Shown piece after piece: positions 1 to 8,287 of a stretch of 64,000 bases of DNA. The notes under the pieces are model-generated. The model was not told the origin of the DNA, did no database searches, and saw nothing but the letters and a program-made list of their open reading frames with translations. The stretch's first letter is position 1, and the number at the start of each line of letters is the position of its first letter. The DNA comes from Pseudomonas karstica (GTDB lineage: Bacteria; Pseudomonadota; Gammaproteobacteria; Pseudomonadales; Pseudomonadaceae). The DNA lies in NCBI RefSeq assembly GCF_009707515.1, contig NZ_WLYI01000031.1, forward strand, positions 1-64,000, given 5' to 3'. The position numbers and the translations under genes were made by a program.

Positions 1-1044
1 GATGCTGATGCTGATGCTGATGCTGATGCCGATGCCGATGCCGATGCCGATGCCGACGCGGATGCTGATGCTGATGCCGACGCGGATGCCGATGCTGATG
101 CTGACGCCGATGCCGATGCCGATGCCGATGCCGATGCCGATGCCGATGCTGACGCCGATGCCGACGCCGACGCCGACGCTGATGCTGATGCTGATGCTGA
201 TGCCGACGCGGATGCTGATGCTGATGCTGATGCCGATGCCGATGCCGATGCCGACGCGGATGCCGATGCGGATGCGGACGCCGATGCCGATGCCGATGCG
301 GATGCCGATGCGGATGCGGATGCCGATGCGGATGCGGATGCGGATGCCGATGCTGACGCGGATGCTGATGCCGATGCTGACGCGGATGCCGACGCTGATG
401 CTGATGCTGATGCGGATGCGGATGCTGACGCGGATGCCGATGCCGATGCTGACGCCGATGCCGATGCCGATGCCGATGCCGATGCCGATGCCGACGCGGA
501 TGCCGACGCTGATGCCGACGCCGATGCTGATGCTGATGCCGATGCCGATGCCGATGCCGATGCCGATGCCGACGCGGATGCCGATGCCGATGCCGATGCT
601 GATGCTGATGCCGACGCGGATGCTGATGCCGACGCGGATGCCGATGCTGACGCCGATGCTGATGCTGATGCTGATGCTGATGCCGACGCGGATGCTGACG
701 CCGATGCTGATGCTGATGCCGACGCTGATGCTGACGCCGATGCGGATGCCGATGCGGATGCCGATGCGGATGCTGACGCTGATGCTGATGCTGATGCCGA
801 TGCCGATGCTGATGCTGATGCTGATGCTGATGCCGACGCGGATGCTGATGCCGATGCTGATGCTGATGCCGATGCCGATGCCGATGCCGATGCCGATGCT
901 GATGCCGACGCTGATGCCGACGCTGATGCGGATGCTGATGCCGACGCGGATGCCGATGCTGATGCTGACGCCGATGCCGATGCCGATGCCGATGCTGATG
1001 CTGATGCTGACGCCGATGCCGATGCTGATGCTGATGCTGATGCT
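1..1044 (+). repeat. Coding hexanucleotide repeat GAYGCN, encoding (Asp-Ala)174
   Basis: Every codon pair from the first base to 1044 is Asp-Ala, without one exception. Asp is GAT or GAC; Ala is GCT, GCC or GCG and I saw no GCA. The tract starts before the window, so its full length is unknown. Slippage by whole 6-bp units would keep the frame, so the tract can vary in length without killing the gene. It ends in DSDSDLEATDD, the entry to the folded modules. Confidence 0.97.
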
Positions 1045-3129
1045 GACTCCGACTCCGACCTCGAAGCAACCGACGACGTCGGTACTGCTGAGCTCATCGT
1101 TACGCCGGTGACTACGCAGACAGAACTGAACGACATGCGAGTATTCACGTTGCTGGGAGTCGGTGGTATCCAGCTCGGGGTGCCTTCGCTGACTCAAGAG
1201 TTCACTGTGGATGCGGGTAGTTCCGGGACGCTGAACCTGTCCTTCAGTCAAGGCGACCTGTTGTCTGTCTTGGGTGGTGGCTTTACTGGAGTGCTTGAAG
1301 TCAGCGATGGCGCTGGCGGCTGGGTCGGTATCGATCAGGCCAGTGGTGGTTCGGGCCTGCTCGATCTGCTGGGGCTGTTCGGTTCGGGTACGACCGCGCA
1401 AATCGACGGTCTGGCCGCAGGTGAGTATCGCTTCACGCTCAGCCTCGACCCGAACCTGGTAGCGATTGGCGCCACTGCAACGGCTAGCCTGAGTGTCGAT
1501 AACAAAAGCCTGACCGACTTCACTGTAGAGCCCGGCGCTGATGTTGAAGGTAACGTCATCACCGATCCAGGCTTCAATGGGGAACCGGATTCCACGGGGC
1601 CTTTGGGTGATGCGACGGTGCAGGTGGAAGTCGACGGTGTGTTTGTCGATGCAGATGCCACGGTCGGTACGGTCCTGCAAGGGCTGTACGGTGAGCTGAC
1701 GATCTTTGCCAATGGTGATTACAGCTACACGCCTAATGGCGATATAGCGAACATTGGTCTGGTCGATAGCTTCGCGTATCAACTGATTACGGCGGCAGGC
1801 GCAGTGGCTTCGGCCAACCTGTACATCCGTATAGACAGCAACGATACGACGATTGACTGGAGCCCTACCGATCCGTCGGCACCGGGTGTCGTGGATGTAG
1901 TTGCCACCGATGATATCGGCACTGCACAGATCGATATCGACAATCTGGTCGACACCCAGAGCATGACGGCACTGAGCTATACGCCGCCAGTACTTATCGG
2001 GAACGGTACAGATACGGGCGACGTCTTTACGGTGGTGGCCGATACGACGGCAGAGCTGGCTATCAGCCGCAGCTTCTCGGGTATCGGCTTGCTTCCTACG
2101 ACGACAATCGAGCTGCAGAAACTGATCGACGGCACCTGGACGACGCAGCAAACCACGACCGCGGCAACTCATACCTTCACCGGGCTGGATGCAGGTGAGT
2201 ATCGAGTGACGGCATCGACTGGTGCGCTTGTATCGCTCGGGACTGTGACGATCACCCAGACGCTGGCTACCACCCATCTGACGGAGTTCGTCACGGGTGC
2301 TGCAGTCGCCGCAACGGGCAATGTCCTCGAACTCAGTGATCTATCGCCAGCAGACAGCCTCGGCTCGACGCTGACCGTACTGACTGTGCTGAGCAATGGG
2401 GATTACGTCATACCGGGTCAAACCGGAGCGGTAGTCCAAGGGCTCTACGGCACGCTGACGTTGCAGGCGGACGGTGCTTACAGCTACACGCCGACCCCGG
2501 GTCTGGCGGTTGCGGACATCGGCCAGGTGGATAGCTTCACCTACAAACTCACCACACCAGGTGGCCAGGAGGACACTGCCACGTTGTATGTTCGCCTTGA
2601 TTCACCAGACAGTGATCTGATCTGGGACGACGCCAATCCTGGCTCGCCCGCCACTGAGGGCGCCGGTTTCGCCGCCGCCAGCATTGTGGATCAGGCCGCG
2701 TCGGGCGATGACAGTGCCGGTTCCGAAGGCATTGCAGACAGTGGCAGCGACCACTCTGTGGCGGTTGACGGCACTGACTTCACCCATGTCGACAGTGGCG
2801 CGGGTGCAGATGGGTTGCTGTGGGAAGGTGGTGATGCAGCCATCAACCTGGCCGATCTGATCGGCAAGGCCAGCAGTGTGGACAGCATTGACCTGAACGA
2901 TGTCAGCGCGGTTGAGCTGACGCTGAGCCTGGAAGACCTGGTGTCCATCGCGGACCCCGAGTCGGATCGCTTGATGATCCAGGGCGACGATCAGGACAGT
3001 GTTCATCTGACAGGCAACTGGTCCGCCGGTGCGACCGAGGTAGAGAACGGTCTGGAGTACGTGATCTACACCAGTCAGGAAGATGAAACCCATCATCTGT
3101 GGGTACAAAGCGGCATCAGCGTGGTTTAA
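1..3129 (+). CDS. C-terminal part of a giant BapA-like secreted adhesin (5' end outside window)
   Basis: The frame is open from the first base, so the protein is truncated at its N terminus; 1042 codons plus stop are visible. Residues 1-348 are a pure Asp-Ala repeat. Two tandem modules follow, each starting with a DD(V/I)GTA motif (DNA 1072 and 1909, 279 residues apart). Each contains a beta-rich Ig-like part and a segment with QGLYG...G(D/A)YSYTP and DSF.Y.L motifs, as in BapA-type adhesins. The last 110 residues resemble the C-terminal secretion targets of type I exported adhesins. No RTX nonapeptides are seen. Type I exporter genes follow directly on the same strand, which supports export to the cell surface and a role in adhesion or biofilm formation. 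Any LapG-like cleavage site would lie upstream of the window. Strongly acidic and poor in Cys. Confidence 0.85.
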   Translation, partial: DADADADADADADADADADADADADADADADADADADADADADADADADADADADADADADADADADADADADADADADADADADADADADADADADADADADADADADADADADADADADADADADADADADADADADADADADADADADADADADADADADADADADADADADADADADADADADADADADADADADADADADADADADADADADADADADADADADADADADADADADADADADADADADADADADADADADADADADADADADADADADADADADADADADADADADADADADADADADADADADADADADADADADADADADADADADADADADSDSDLEATDDVGTAELIVTPVTTQTELNDMRVFTLLGVGGIQLGVPSLTQEFTVDAGSSGTLNLSFSQGDLLSVLGGGFTGVLEVSDGAGGWVGIDQASGGSGLLDLLGLFGSGTTAQIDGLAAGEYRFTLSLDPNLVAIGATATASLSVDNKSLTDFTVEPGADVEGNVITDPGFNGEPDSTGPLGDATVQVEVDGVFVDADATVGTVLQGLYGELTIFANGDYSYTPNGDIANIGLVDSFAYQLITAAGAVASANLYIRIDSNDTTIDWSPTDPSAPGVVDVVATDDIGTAQIDIDNLVDTQSMTALSYTPPVLIGNGTDTGDVFTVVADTTAELAISRSFSGIGLLPTTTIELQKLIDGTWTTQQTTTAATHTFTGLDAGEYRVTASTGALVSLGTVTITQTLATTHLTEFVTGAAVAATGNVLELSDLSPADSLGSTLTVLTVLSNGDYVIPGQTGAVVQGLYGTLTLQADGAYSYTPTPGLAVADIGQVDSFTYKLTTPGGQEDTATLYVRLDSPDSDLIWDDANPGSPATEGAGFAAASIVDQAASGDDSAGSEGIADSGSDHSVAVDGTDFTHVDSGAGADGLLWEGGDAAINLADLIGKASSVDSIDLNDVSAVELTLSLEDLVSIADPESDRLMIQGDDQDSVHLTGNWSAGATEVENGLEYVIYTSQEDETHHLWVQSGISVV

Positions 3130-3143
3130 CCACGCATCCAACG

Positions 3144-3163
3144 GCCGGGCCGTCAGGCCCGGC
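3144..3163. terminator. GC-rich hairpin after the adhesin gene
   Basis: GCCGGGCC (3144-3151) and GGCCCGGC (3156-3163) form a perfect 8-bp stem with a 4-base loop, 14 bases after the adhesin stop. The tail (TTCCTC) is T-poor, so it may be a partial terminator or an mRNA-stabilising 3' structure rather than a full stop. Confidence 0.6.
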
Positions 3164-3190
3164 TTCCTCACCAATGTTTTTTCAACGATG

Positions 3191-3216
3191 GACCGTGACT
3201 GTTCGCAGTCACGGTC
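3191..3216. terminator. 11-bp hairpin with TTCG loop between adhesin and tolC-like gene
   Basis: GACCGTGACTG (3191-3201) and CAGTCACGGTC (3206-3216) pair perfectly around a TTCG tetraloop, the most stable class of RNA tetraloop. It lies 45 bases before the start of the outer-membrane channel gene. No T run follows. It could act as an attenuator or RNA-processing stop that separates adhesin from exporter mRNA levels. Confidence 0.55.
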
Positions 3217-3260
3217 TATGGTTGTACCCATCAGGTTTAACAACAATCAGGGGACTTGAA

Positions 3261-4712
3261 GTGAGGCATAAGAGTTTGGTCAAACAGCTGTCTGCGGCTT
3301 TCCTGGTAGCGGCAATTACCGCTCCGGCGCATGAACAGGTCATGGCCAAGTCGTTTATCGACGACGAAGAAAGCGTCAACATCATCAGCCCCAGTGACTT
3401 GGGCACGAATTTACCGGGTGGTCCCATGGGCGTCAGTGCGCCGGTGGCACCGCAACGCGTCATACCGAACAACATCGACCTCATACGGGCTATTCAATTA
3501 GCCGTGGAATGGCACCCGGCTATTGCCGAGGCGATCGGTCAGCTGTATCAGCAAAACGAGAACGTGACCATTGCCCGTTCCGGTTACTACCCGCAAGTGA
3601 GCGGCGGTTTCAACTCCGGCTACGACAGCGGCCTGACCGGCAACGGCCAAAGCCAGACCTTTTCCTTGTCGGCATCGCAGATGCTTTACGACTTCGGCAA
3701 AGTGTCCAGCTCCGTGGACAGTGCCCTGGCCCGGGTCAGTGGCAGCCAGGCGGCGGTCTTGCTGTCGATCGACCAAGTGACCCGTGATACCTCGTACGCC
3801 ATGATCGAGTTGCAGCGTTCGCAGTTGCTGGTAGAACTGGCAGGTGAACAGATCAAGGGCATTTCGAAGATTGCGGAGCTGGCCAAGCAACGCAGCGACA
3901 TGGGCGCCAGTACCCGTTCGGATCTGATCCAGGCACGTTCGCGAGTCGAGGCGTCGGAGGCGACGCAATTGCAATTCCAGGCGCAATTCAATCGCTGGCG
4001 CAGCGCCTTGAGCAGCTTGCTGGGGGCGCAGTCGCCAGTGAGTGTTTCGCAAGGTTTTCCAACGGACCTGGAACAATCCTGTCAAGGCGCGGTGCCTGAT
4101 GAAGCAGTCACCCCGACGCTGTTGGTTGCCCAGGCGCAACGGATCGATGCCTTGGCGCAGATCGCCCTGGCCCGGGCCGATGCGTTGCCGACCGTGTCGC
4201 TGGATCCATCGGTGACTCAATACCTGGACAACAACGACGAAACCGGTGTCTCCGGCGGCCGAGACCGGACCCGCTACGGTGTGTTCCTTAATGTGAAGAT
4301 GCCGCTGTATCAAGGCGGCGCCATCACTGCGCGCAAGTCCGCCGCACAACAAGCCCTTCGCTCGGCCGAGGCGGCCAACGACGCCGCTCGCCTTGAAGTG
4401 CGCCAAAGCCTGCTGGAGGCACGGGATCAGGTTTCGAGCCTGACCCAACGGCTGTCCACCTTGGACTTTCGTGAGCGCAGCATCTCCGAGACACGCGACC
4501 TTTATCGTCAGCAATACCTCGAACTGGGCACCCGGCCACTGCTGGACTTGCTCAATGCCGAGCAGGAAATCCACCAGGCACGTATGGATCGGGAAAACAC
4601 CGCGTCTGACCTGCGCCGCCTGAAAATCGATTGCCTCTACAACACCGGCGGGTTGCGCACGGCGTTCCATCTAGATAACAGCACCTTGCAAGGTGTGGAG
4701 ATTCGGCCATGA
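3261..4712 (+). CDS. TolC-family outer-membrane channel of type I secretion
   Basis: This 483-residue protein forms the outer-membrane channel of the type I exporter. I place the start at GTG 3261: AGGGG lies 8 bases upstream, and the protein then begins with a typical signal peptide (basic RHKSLVK, hydrophobic AAFLVAAITAPA). The open frame extends upstream to 3099 but would bury the signal sequence. The body shows the TolC/OEP pattern: two repeats rich in coiled-coil residues, IQLAVEWHPAIAEA near the start, LYDFGKV, and the late LGTRPLLDLLNAEQE motif typical of channels such as LapE and AggA. Its stop overlaps the ABC exporter start (ATGA, 4709-4712), which implies translational coupling. 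The substrate is presumably the adhesin upstream. Confidence 0.9.
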   Translation: MRHKSLVKQLSAAFLVAAITAPAHEQVMAKSFIDDEESVNIISPSDLGTNLPGGPMGVSAPVAPQRVIPNNIDLIRAIQLAVEWHPAIAEAIGQLYQQNENVTIARSGYYPQVSGGFNSGYDSGLTGNGQSQTFSLSASQMLYDFGKVSSSVDSALARVSGSQAAVLLSIDQVTRDTSYAMIELQRSQLLVELAGEQIKGISKIAELAKQRSDMGASTRSDLIQARSRVEASEATQLQFQAQFNRWRSALSSLLGAQSPVSVSQGFPTDLEQSCQGAVPDEAVTPTLLVAQAQRIDALAQIALARADALPTVSLDPSVTQYLDNNDETGVSGGRDRTRYGVFLNVKMPLYQGGAITARKSAAQQALRSAEAANDAARLEVRQSLLEARDQVSSLTQRLSTLDFRERSISETRDLYRQQYLELGTRPLLDLLNAEQEIHQARMDRENTASDLRRLKIDCLYNTGGLRTAFHLDNSTLQGVEIRP

Positions 4713-6892
4713 ATGATGCCGTGAAGCTTGAGGGTGACATGAGCGCAGTGAAGCCGGCACTCAACCCGGTACCTGGGTTTGATTACGAGGTGTGGCTGGA
4801 GGCTGTGCTGAACGTGGCTCGGCATTATCGCCTGGAGTGCTCGGCGCAAAGTGTCCGGCTCGCCGCACAGTGGACCGAGGGTGCCTCGGTGGAAGACGTG
4901 GTGCGGCAGATGGCCCGCCAGGCTGGCTTGAATTGCGTGATCGCCGAGTTCAGTCCCTCGACCTTGATGCAACGGCAACTGCCGATGATCCTGCAGTTCA
5001 GTGACGGCCAGGTTGGTGTCCTGGAAACCTTGGGCGATGGCGAGCACGTCGGTATCGCCTATAGCGGCGATGGTGGCCTGCAAAGCAGCCTCAACCAGCA
5101 GGAACTGTTCGATTCGGCCCGCAAGACCGTGATCCTGCGGCCCATGAGTGCCGTGCGTGATAACCGGGTAGACGACTACATCAAGCCTTATGAGAAGGAT
5201 TGGTTCAAAAGCATCGTGCTGCGAGACATGCGGCCCTATGGCTACGTCATGCTGGCCTCGCTGGTGACCAGCGTGCTTGGGCTGGCGGGAGTGTTGTTTT
5301 CCATGCAGGTGTACGACCGGGTCATTCCCGCCGAGTCGATGCCCACTTTGTATGTGCTGTTCGGCGGCGTCATGCTGGCGCTGATGTTCGACTTCATCAT
5401 GCGCATCACTCGGGTACGGATCACCGATATGCTCGGTAAACGAGCGGACATACGCGTGTCCGACCTGGTATTCGGACACGCCATTCGTTTGCGCAACAGT
5501 GCCCGTCCCAAATCCACCGGCGCGTTCATTTCCCAGCTCAAGGAGCTGGAGCAACTGCGTGAATTGATTACCTCAAGCACGGCGACGGCCTTGGCGGACT
5601 TGCCGTTTTTCCTGCTGTTCCTGGTGATTTATTGGATGATTGCTGGGCCACTGGTCGCGATACCCATGGTGGCGCTGCTGTTTCTGATAGTGCCGGGTTT
5701 GTTGTCGCAGAAGAAGCTGGCGTCGCTGGCCAGCCAGTCGATGCGTGAAAGCTCGTTGCGCAGTGCCATGCTGGTGGAGTCTGTCCAGGGGCTGGACGAT
5801 ATCAAGGCACTGCAAGCCGAACAGCGCTTCCAGCACCAGTGGAACCACTACAACGCCACTTGTGGCGATGCCAGCTTGCGACTGCGCATGTTGACCAACA
5901 AGTTGGTGAACTGGGGCAATAGCGTGCAGGGTTCGGTGTTTGCCGTCGTGGTGGTGTTCGGCGCGCCCATGGTCATGGCCAGCGATATGACCACCGGTAG
6001 CCTGGTGGCTGCCTCGATTCTCGCCTCGAGAATGATGGCGCCGATGTCGCAGGTCACCCAGGTATTGACCCGTTGGCAGCAGGCCAAGGTGGCGCTGAAA
6101 AGCCTGAACGGTCTCATGGAACTGCCAGTGGACCACGCCGAAGGCAGCAAGCGCGTGCACTTGCCGGTGGTGCGTGGCCATTACGTCCTCACCCAGGCGG
6201 CATTTCAGTACAGCGCCGATGCGCCGGTACCGGCCTTGCGGGTGGCGGATTTGCAGATCCAGCCGGGTGAGCGCATCGCCATTCTGGGTCGTAATGGCGC
6301 GGGTAAGTCGACCTTGCTGCAAGCATTGGCCGGCATGCTCGACCTGAAGGACGGGAGCATCAGCCTCGACGGGGTTGCCCTGGGCCATATCGACCCGGCG
6401 GACGTGCGCCGGGATGTCGGGCTGATGACGCAAAACTCACGTCTTTTTCACGGCACCCTGCGGGACAACCTGATCATGGGCGCGCCCCATGCGTCCGACG
6501 AGGAGATTCTCCAGGCCTTGGCGTTGACTGGTGCGGCAGACTTTATTGGCAAATTCGCCGACGGCATGGACCACATGATTCTGGAAGGCGGCCTCGGATT
6601 GTCGGGCGGGCAGCGCCAGTCATTGTTGCTATCGCGCTTGATCATCCGCCAACCCCATATCGTCCTGCTGGACGAACCTACGGCGTCCCTGGATGAAGCG
6701 ACCGAGCGTCAGTTGATCCAGAACCTGGACAAATGGGCGGCCCATCGCACGCTGATCATCGCTACCCACCGCATGAGCGTATTGAGCCTGGTGAACCGGA
6801 TCATCGTCGTCGACAACGGGCAGATCATCGTTGATGACAGCAAAGATAATGCGATCGCCCGGCTTTCCAAACCCAAGGGGAAGAATCAGTGA
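4709..6892 (+). CDS. Type I secretion ABC exporter with degenerate C39 domain (LapB-like)
   Basis: This 727-residue inner-membrane permease-ATPase powers export. Residues 1-130 or so match the position of the C39 peptidase domain, but the catalytic Cys context is missing, so it is a C39-like docking domain, as expected for adhesin exporters that do not cleave a GG leader. Six membrane segments follow (about 170-440), then the nucleotide-binding domain with Walker A GRNGAGKST (527-535), signature LSGGQRQ (631-637), Walker B IVLLDEPTASLD and the switch His in IIATHR. The start overlaps the tolC stop by 4 bases; an in-frame ATG at 4739 with GAGGGTG in front is an alternative start. The stop overlaps the next gene (GTGA). 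Confidence 0.92.
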   Translation: MNDAVKLEGDMSAVKPALNPVPGFDYEVWLEAVLNVARHYRLECSAQSVRLAAQWTEGASVEDVVRQMARQAGLNCVIAEFSPSTLMQRQLPMILQFSDGQVGVLETLGDGEHVGIAYSGDGGLQSSLNQQELFDSARKTVILRPMSAVRDNRVDDYIKPYEKDWFKSIVLRDMRPYGYVMLASLVTSVLGLAGVLFSMQVYDRVIPAESMPTLYVLFGGVMLALMFDFIMRITRVRITDMLGKRADIRVSDLVFGHAIRLRNSARPKSTGAFISQLKELEQLRELITSSTATALADLPFFLLFLVIYWMIAGPLVAIPMVALLFLIVPGLLSQKKLASLASQSMRESSLRSAMLVESVQGLDDIKALQAEQRFQHQWNHYNATCGDASLRLRMLTNKLVNWGNSVQGSVFAVVVVFGAPMVMASDMTTGSLVAASILASRMMAPMSQVTQVLTRWQQAKVALKSLNGLMELPVDHAEGSKRVHLPVVRGHYVLTQAAFQYSADAPVPALRVADLQIQPGERIAILGRNGAGKSTLLQALAGMLDLKDGSISLDGVALGHIDPADVRRDVGLMTQNSRLFHGTLRDNLIMGAPHASDEEILQALALTGAADFIGKFADGMDHMILEGGLGLSGGQRQSLLLSRLIIRQPHIVLLDEPTASLDEATERQLIQNLDKWAAHRTLIIATHRMSVLSLVNRIIVVDNGQIIVDDSKDNAIARLSKPKGKNQ

Positions 6893-8109
6893 AAACCTAT
6901 GAGCGCAAAAGAATTCCCCTGCTGGGCATCGAGGACGAGAGCGCCCACCACTATAACGACGGCATTGATGACAATACGGTGGTGCGCTCGACACGGGTAG
7001 TCTTCTGGGTGTTTGTCTTGTTGATCACGTTTGGCTGCTGGGCTTACTTCTTTGAGATCGATGAAGTCTCGACCGGCAGCGGCAAGGTGATCCCGACCTC
7101 CCGTGAGCAGATTATCCAATCGTTGGAAGGCGGCATCGTCACCGAGCTGAACGTAGCAGAGGGCGATATCGTCAAGGTCGGGGAGACGTTGGCGAAACTC
7201 GACCCGACCAAGACTGAATCCAACTTTGATGAGAGTGCTTCGAAGTACCGGGCATCCCTGGCCAGCGTCACCCGTTTGCAGGCAGAGGTGAGCAGCAAGC
7301 CCTTGGTGTTTCCTGCCGAGTTGCAAGAGCACCCTGAGTTGATGGAGGCCGAAACCGATTTGTTCAATACCCGGCGCAGGGGCCTGGAAGACACCCTGGG
7401 AGGGTTGCGTTCGTCCCTGTCTCTGGTGCGTAGCGAGTTGCAGATTACCGAGAACCTGGCCAAGGTCGGTGCTGCCAGTAATGTTGAGGTTCTGCGCCTC
7501 AAACGCCAGAAGACTGAGCTGGAGATGAAGCTGACCCAGGCCCGCTCCGATTACATGGTGCGTGCCGGCGAGGACCTGGCCAAGGCCAATGCCGACGTCG
7601 AGACGCTGTTATCGATTATGCGCGGGCGTTCGGATTCGGTCACGCGCCTGACCTTGCGCTCTCCCGTACGAGGTATTGTCAAAGACATCGAAGTCACCAC
7701 CATCGGCGGGGTCATCCCACCCAATGGGCGCTTGATGCAGATCGTGCCCCTGGACGAGCAACTGTTGATCGAAGCCCGTATTTCGCCGCGGGACATCGCC
7801 TTCATTCACCCTGACCAAGTGGCCAAGGTCAAGATCACTGCCTACGACTATGCGGTTTATGGCGGCATGGATGGCAAGGTGGTGACCATCTCTCCCGACA
7901 CCATCCAGGACGAAGTCAAACCTGAGGTTTTCTACTACCGGGTGTTTATCCGCACCGACGCCGACACCTTGAAAAACAAGGCCGGCAAGTCATTCTCCAT
8001 CGTTCCGGGGATGATTGCGTCGGTGGACATCAAGACCGGCCAGAAAACCATCCTCGACTATTTGATCAAGCCCATGAACCGCGCGCGCGAGGCGTTGCGC
8101 GAGCGCTAG
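6889..8109 (+). CDS. HlyD-family membrane fusion protein of type I secretion
   Basis: This 406-residue adaptor links the ABC exporter to the outer-membrane channel. A cytoplasmic N-terminus of about 40 residues precedes one membrane segment (VVFWVFVLLITFGCWAYFFEI). Next come the lipoyl half-motif with SLEGGIVTEL and VKVGETLAKLDP, a long coiled coil (about 100-250), the second lipoyl half (LRSPVRGIVKDIEV) and the beta-barrel region (PGMIASVDIKTG). The start is GTG 6889, preceded by AAGGGGAAG, and overlaps the ABC gene stop by 4 bases. Three tightly coupled genes in the order tolC-ABC-hlyD, directly after the adhesin, make one secretion operon. Confidence 0.93.
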   Translation: MKTYERKRIPLLGIEDESAHHYNDGIDDNTVVRSTRVVFWVFVLLITFGCWAYFFEIDEVSTGSGKVIPTSREQIIQSLEGGIVTELNVAEGDIVKVGETLAKLDPTKTESNFDESASKYRASLASVTRLQAEVSSKPLVFPAELQEHPELMEAETDLFNTRRRGLEDTLGGLRSSLSLVRSELQITENLAKVGAASNVEVLRLKRQKTELEMKLTQARSDYMVRAGEDLAKANADVETLLSIMRGRSDSVTRLTLRSPVRGIVKDIEVTTIGGVIPPNGRLMQIVPLDEQLLIEARISPRDIAFIHPDQVAKVKITAYDYAVYGGMDGKVVTISPDTIQDEVKPEVFYYRVFIRTDADTLKNKAGKSFSIVPGMIASVDIKTGQKTILDYLIKPMNRAREALRER

Positions 8110-8181
8110 AGGATAAGGTTGCGCCGATTGTGCTGCAGGAAAGTTTTTTCCAGGTGCTGATTAAGGCGAGGCATCGTGTGA

Positions 8182-8224
8182 AGTTGATCAAGGCCAAGGC
8201 TGTAAGGCCGGCGTTTGATCAACT
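8182..8224. terminator. Long inverted repeat between convergent hlyD-like and murF-like genes
   Basis: AGTTGATCAA (8182-8191) and TTGATCAACT (8215-8224) are exact reverse complements, with GGCC (8192-8195) and GGCC (8206-8209) inside, giving a stem of about 14 bp with one small internal mismatch. It lies in the 178-bp gap between two convergent genes, so a bidirectional terminator or shared 3' structure is likely. No clear T run. Nothing else is visible in this gap. Confidence 0.5.
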
Positions 8225-8287
8225 GCACACTGATGTCGGTCTCAAGAGGGTGGCTGGCGGTGCGAAATAAGGATTTCCATTGGACGG

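Noticed and set aside
1..1044. Dense short repeats at the left edge as a possible CRISPR array or satellite
   Set aside because: Units are 6 bases without spacers, all in one coding frame that continues as an adhesin.
2..1111. Long open frame of Met-Leu/Met-Pro/Thr-Arg repeats in the second frame
   Set aside because: It is the shifted reading of the GAYGCN repeat; only the Asp-Ala frame continues into the folded adhesin domains.
3498..4670. 390-codon open frame on the - strand opposite the tolC-like gene
   Set aside because: Composition (many Arg, Gln, His) is that of an antisense shadow in GC-rich DNA; the + strand protein is a clear TolC homologue.
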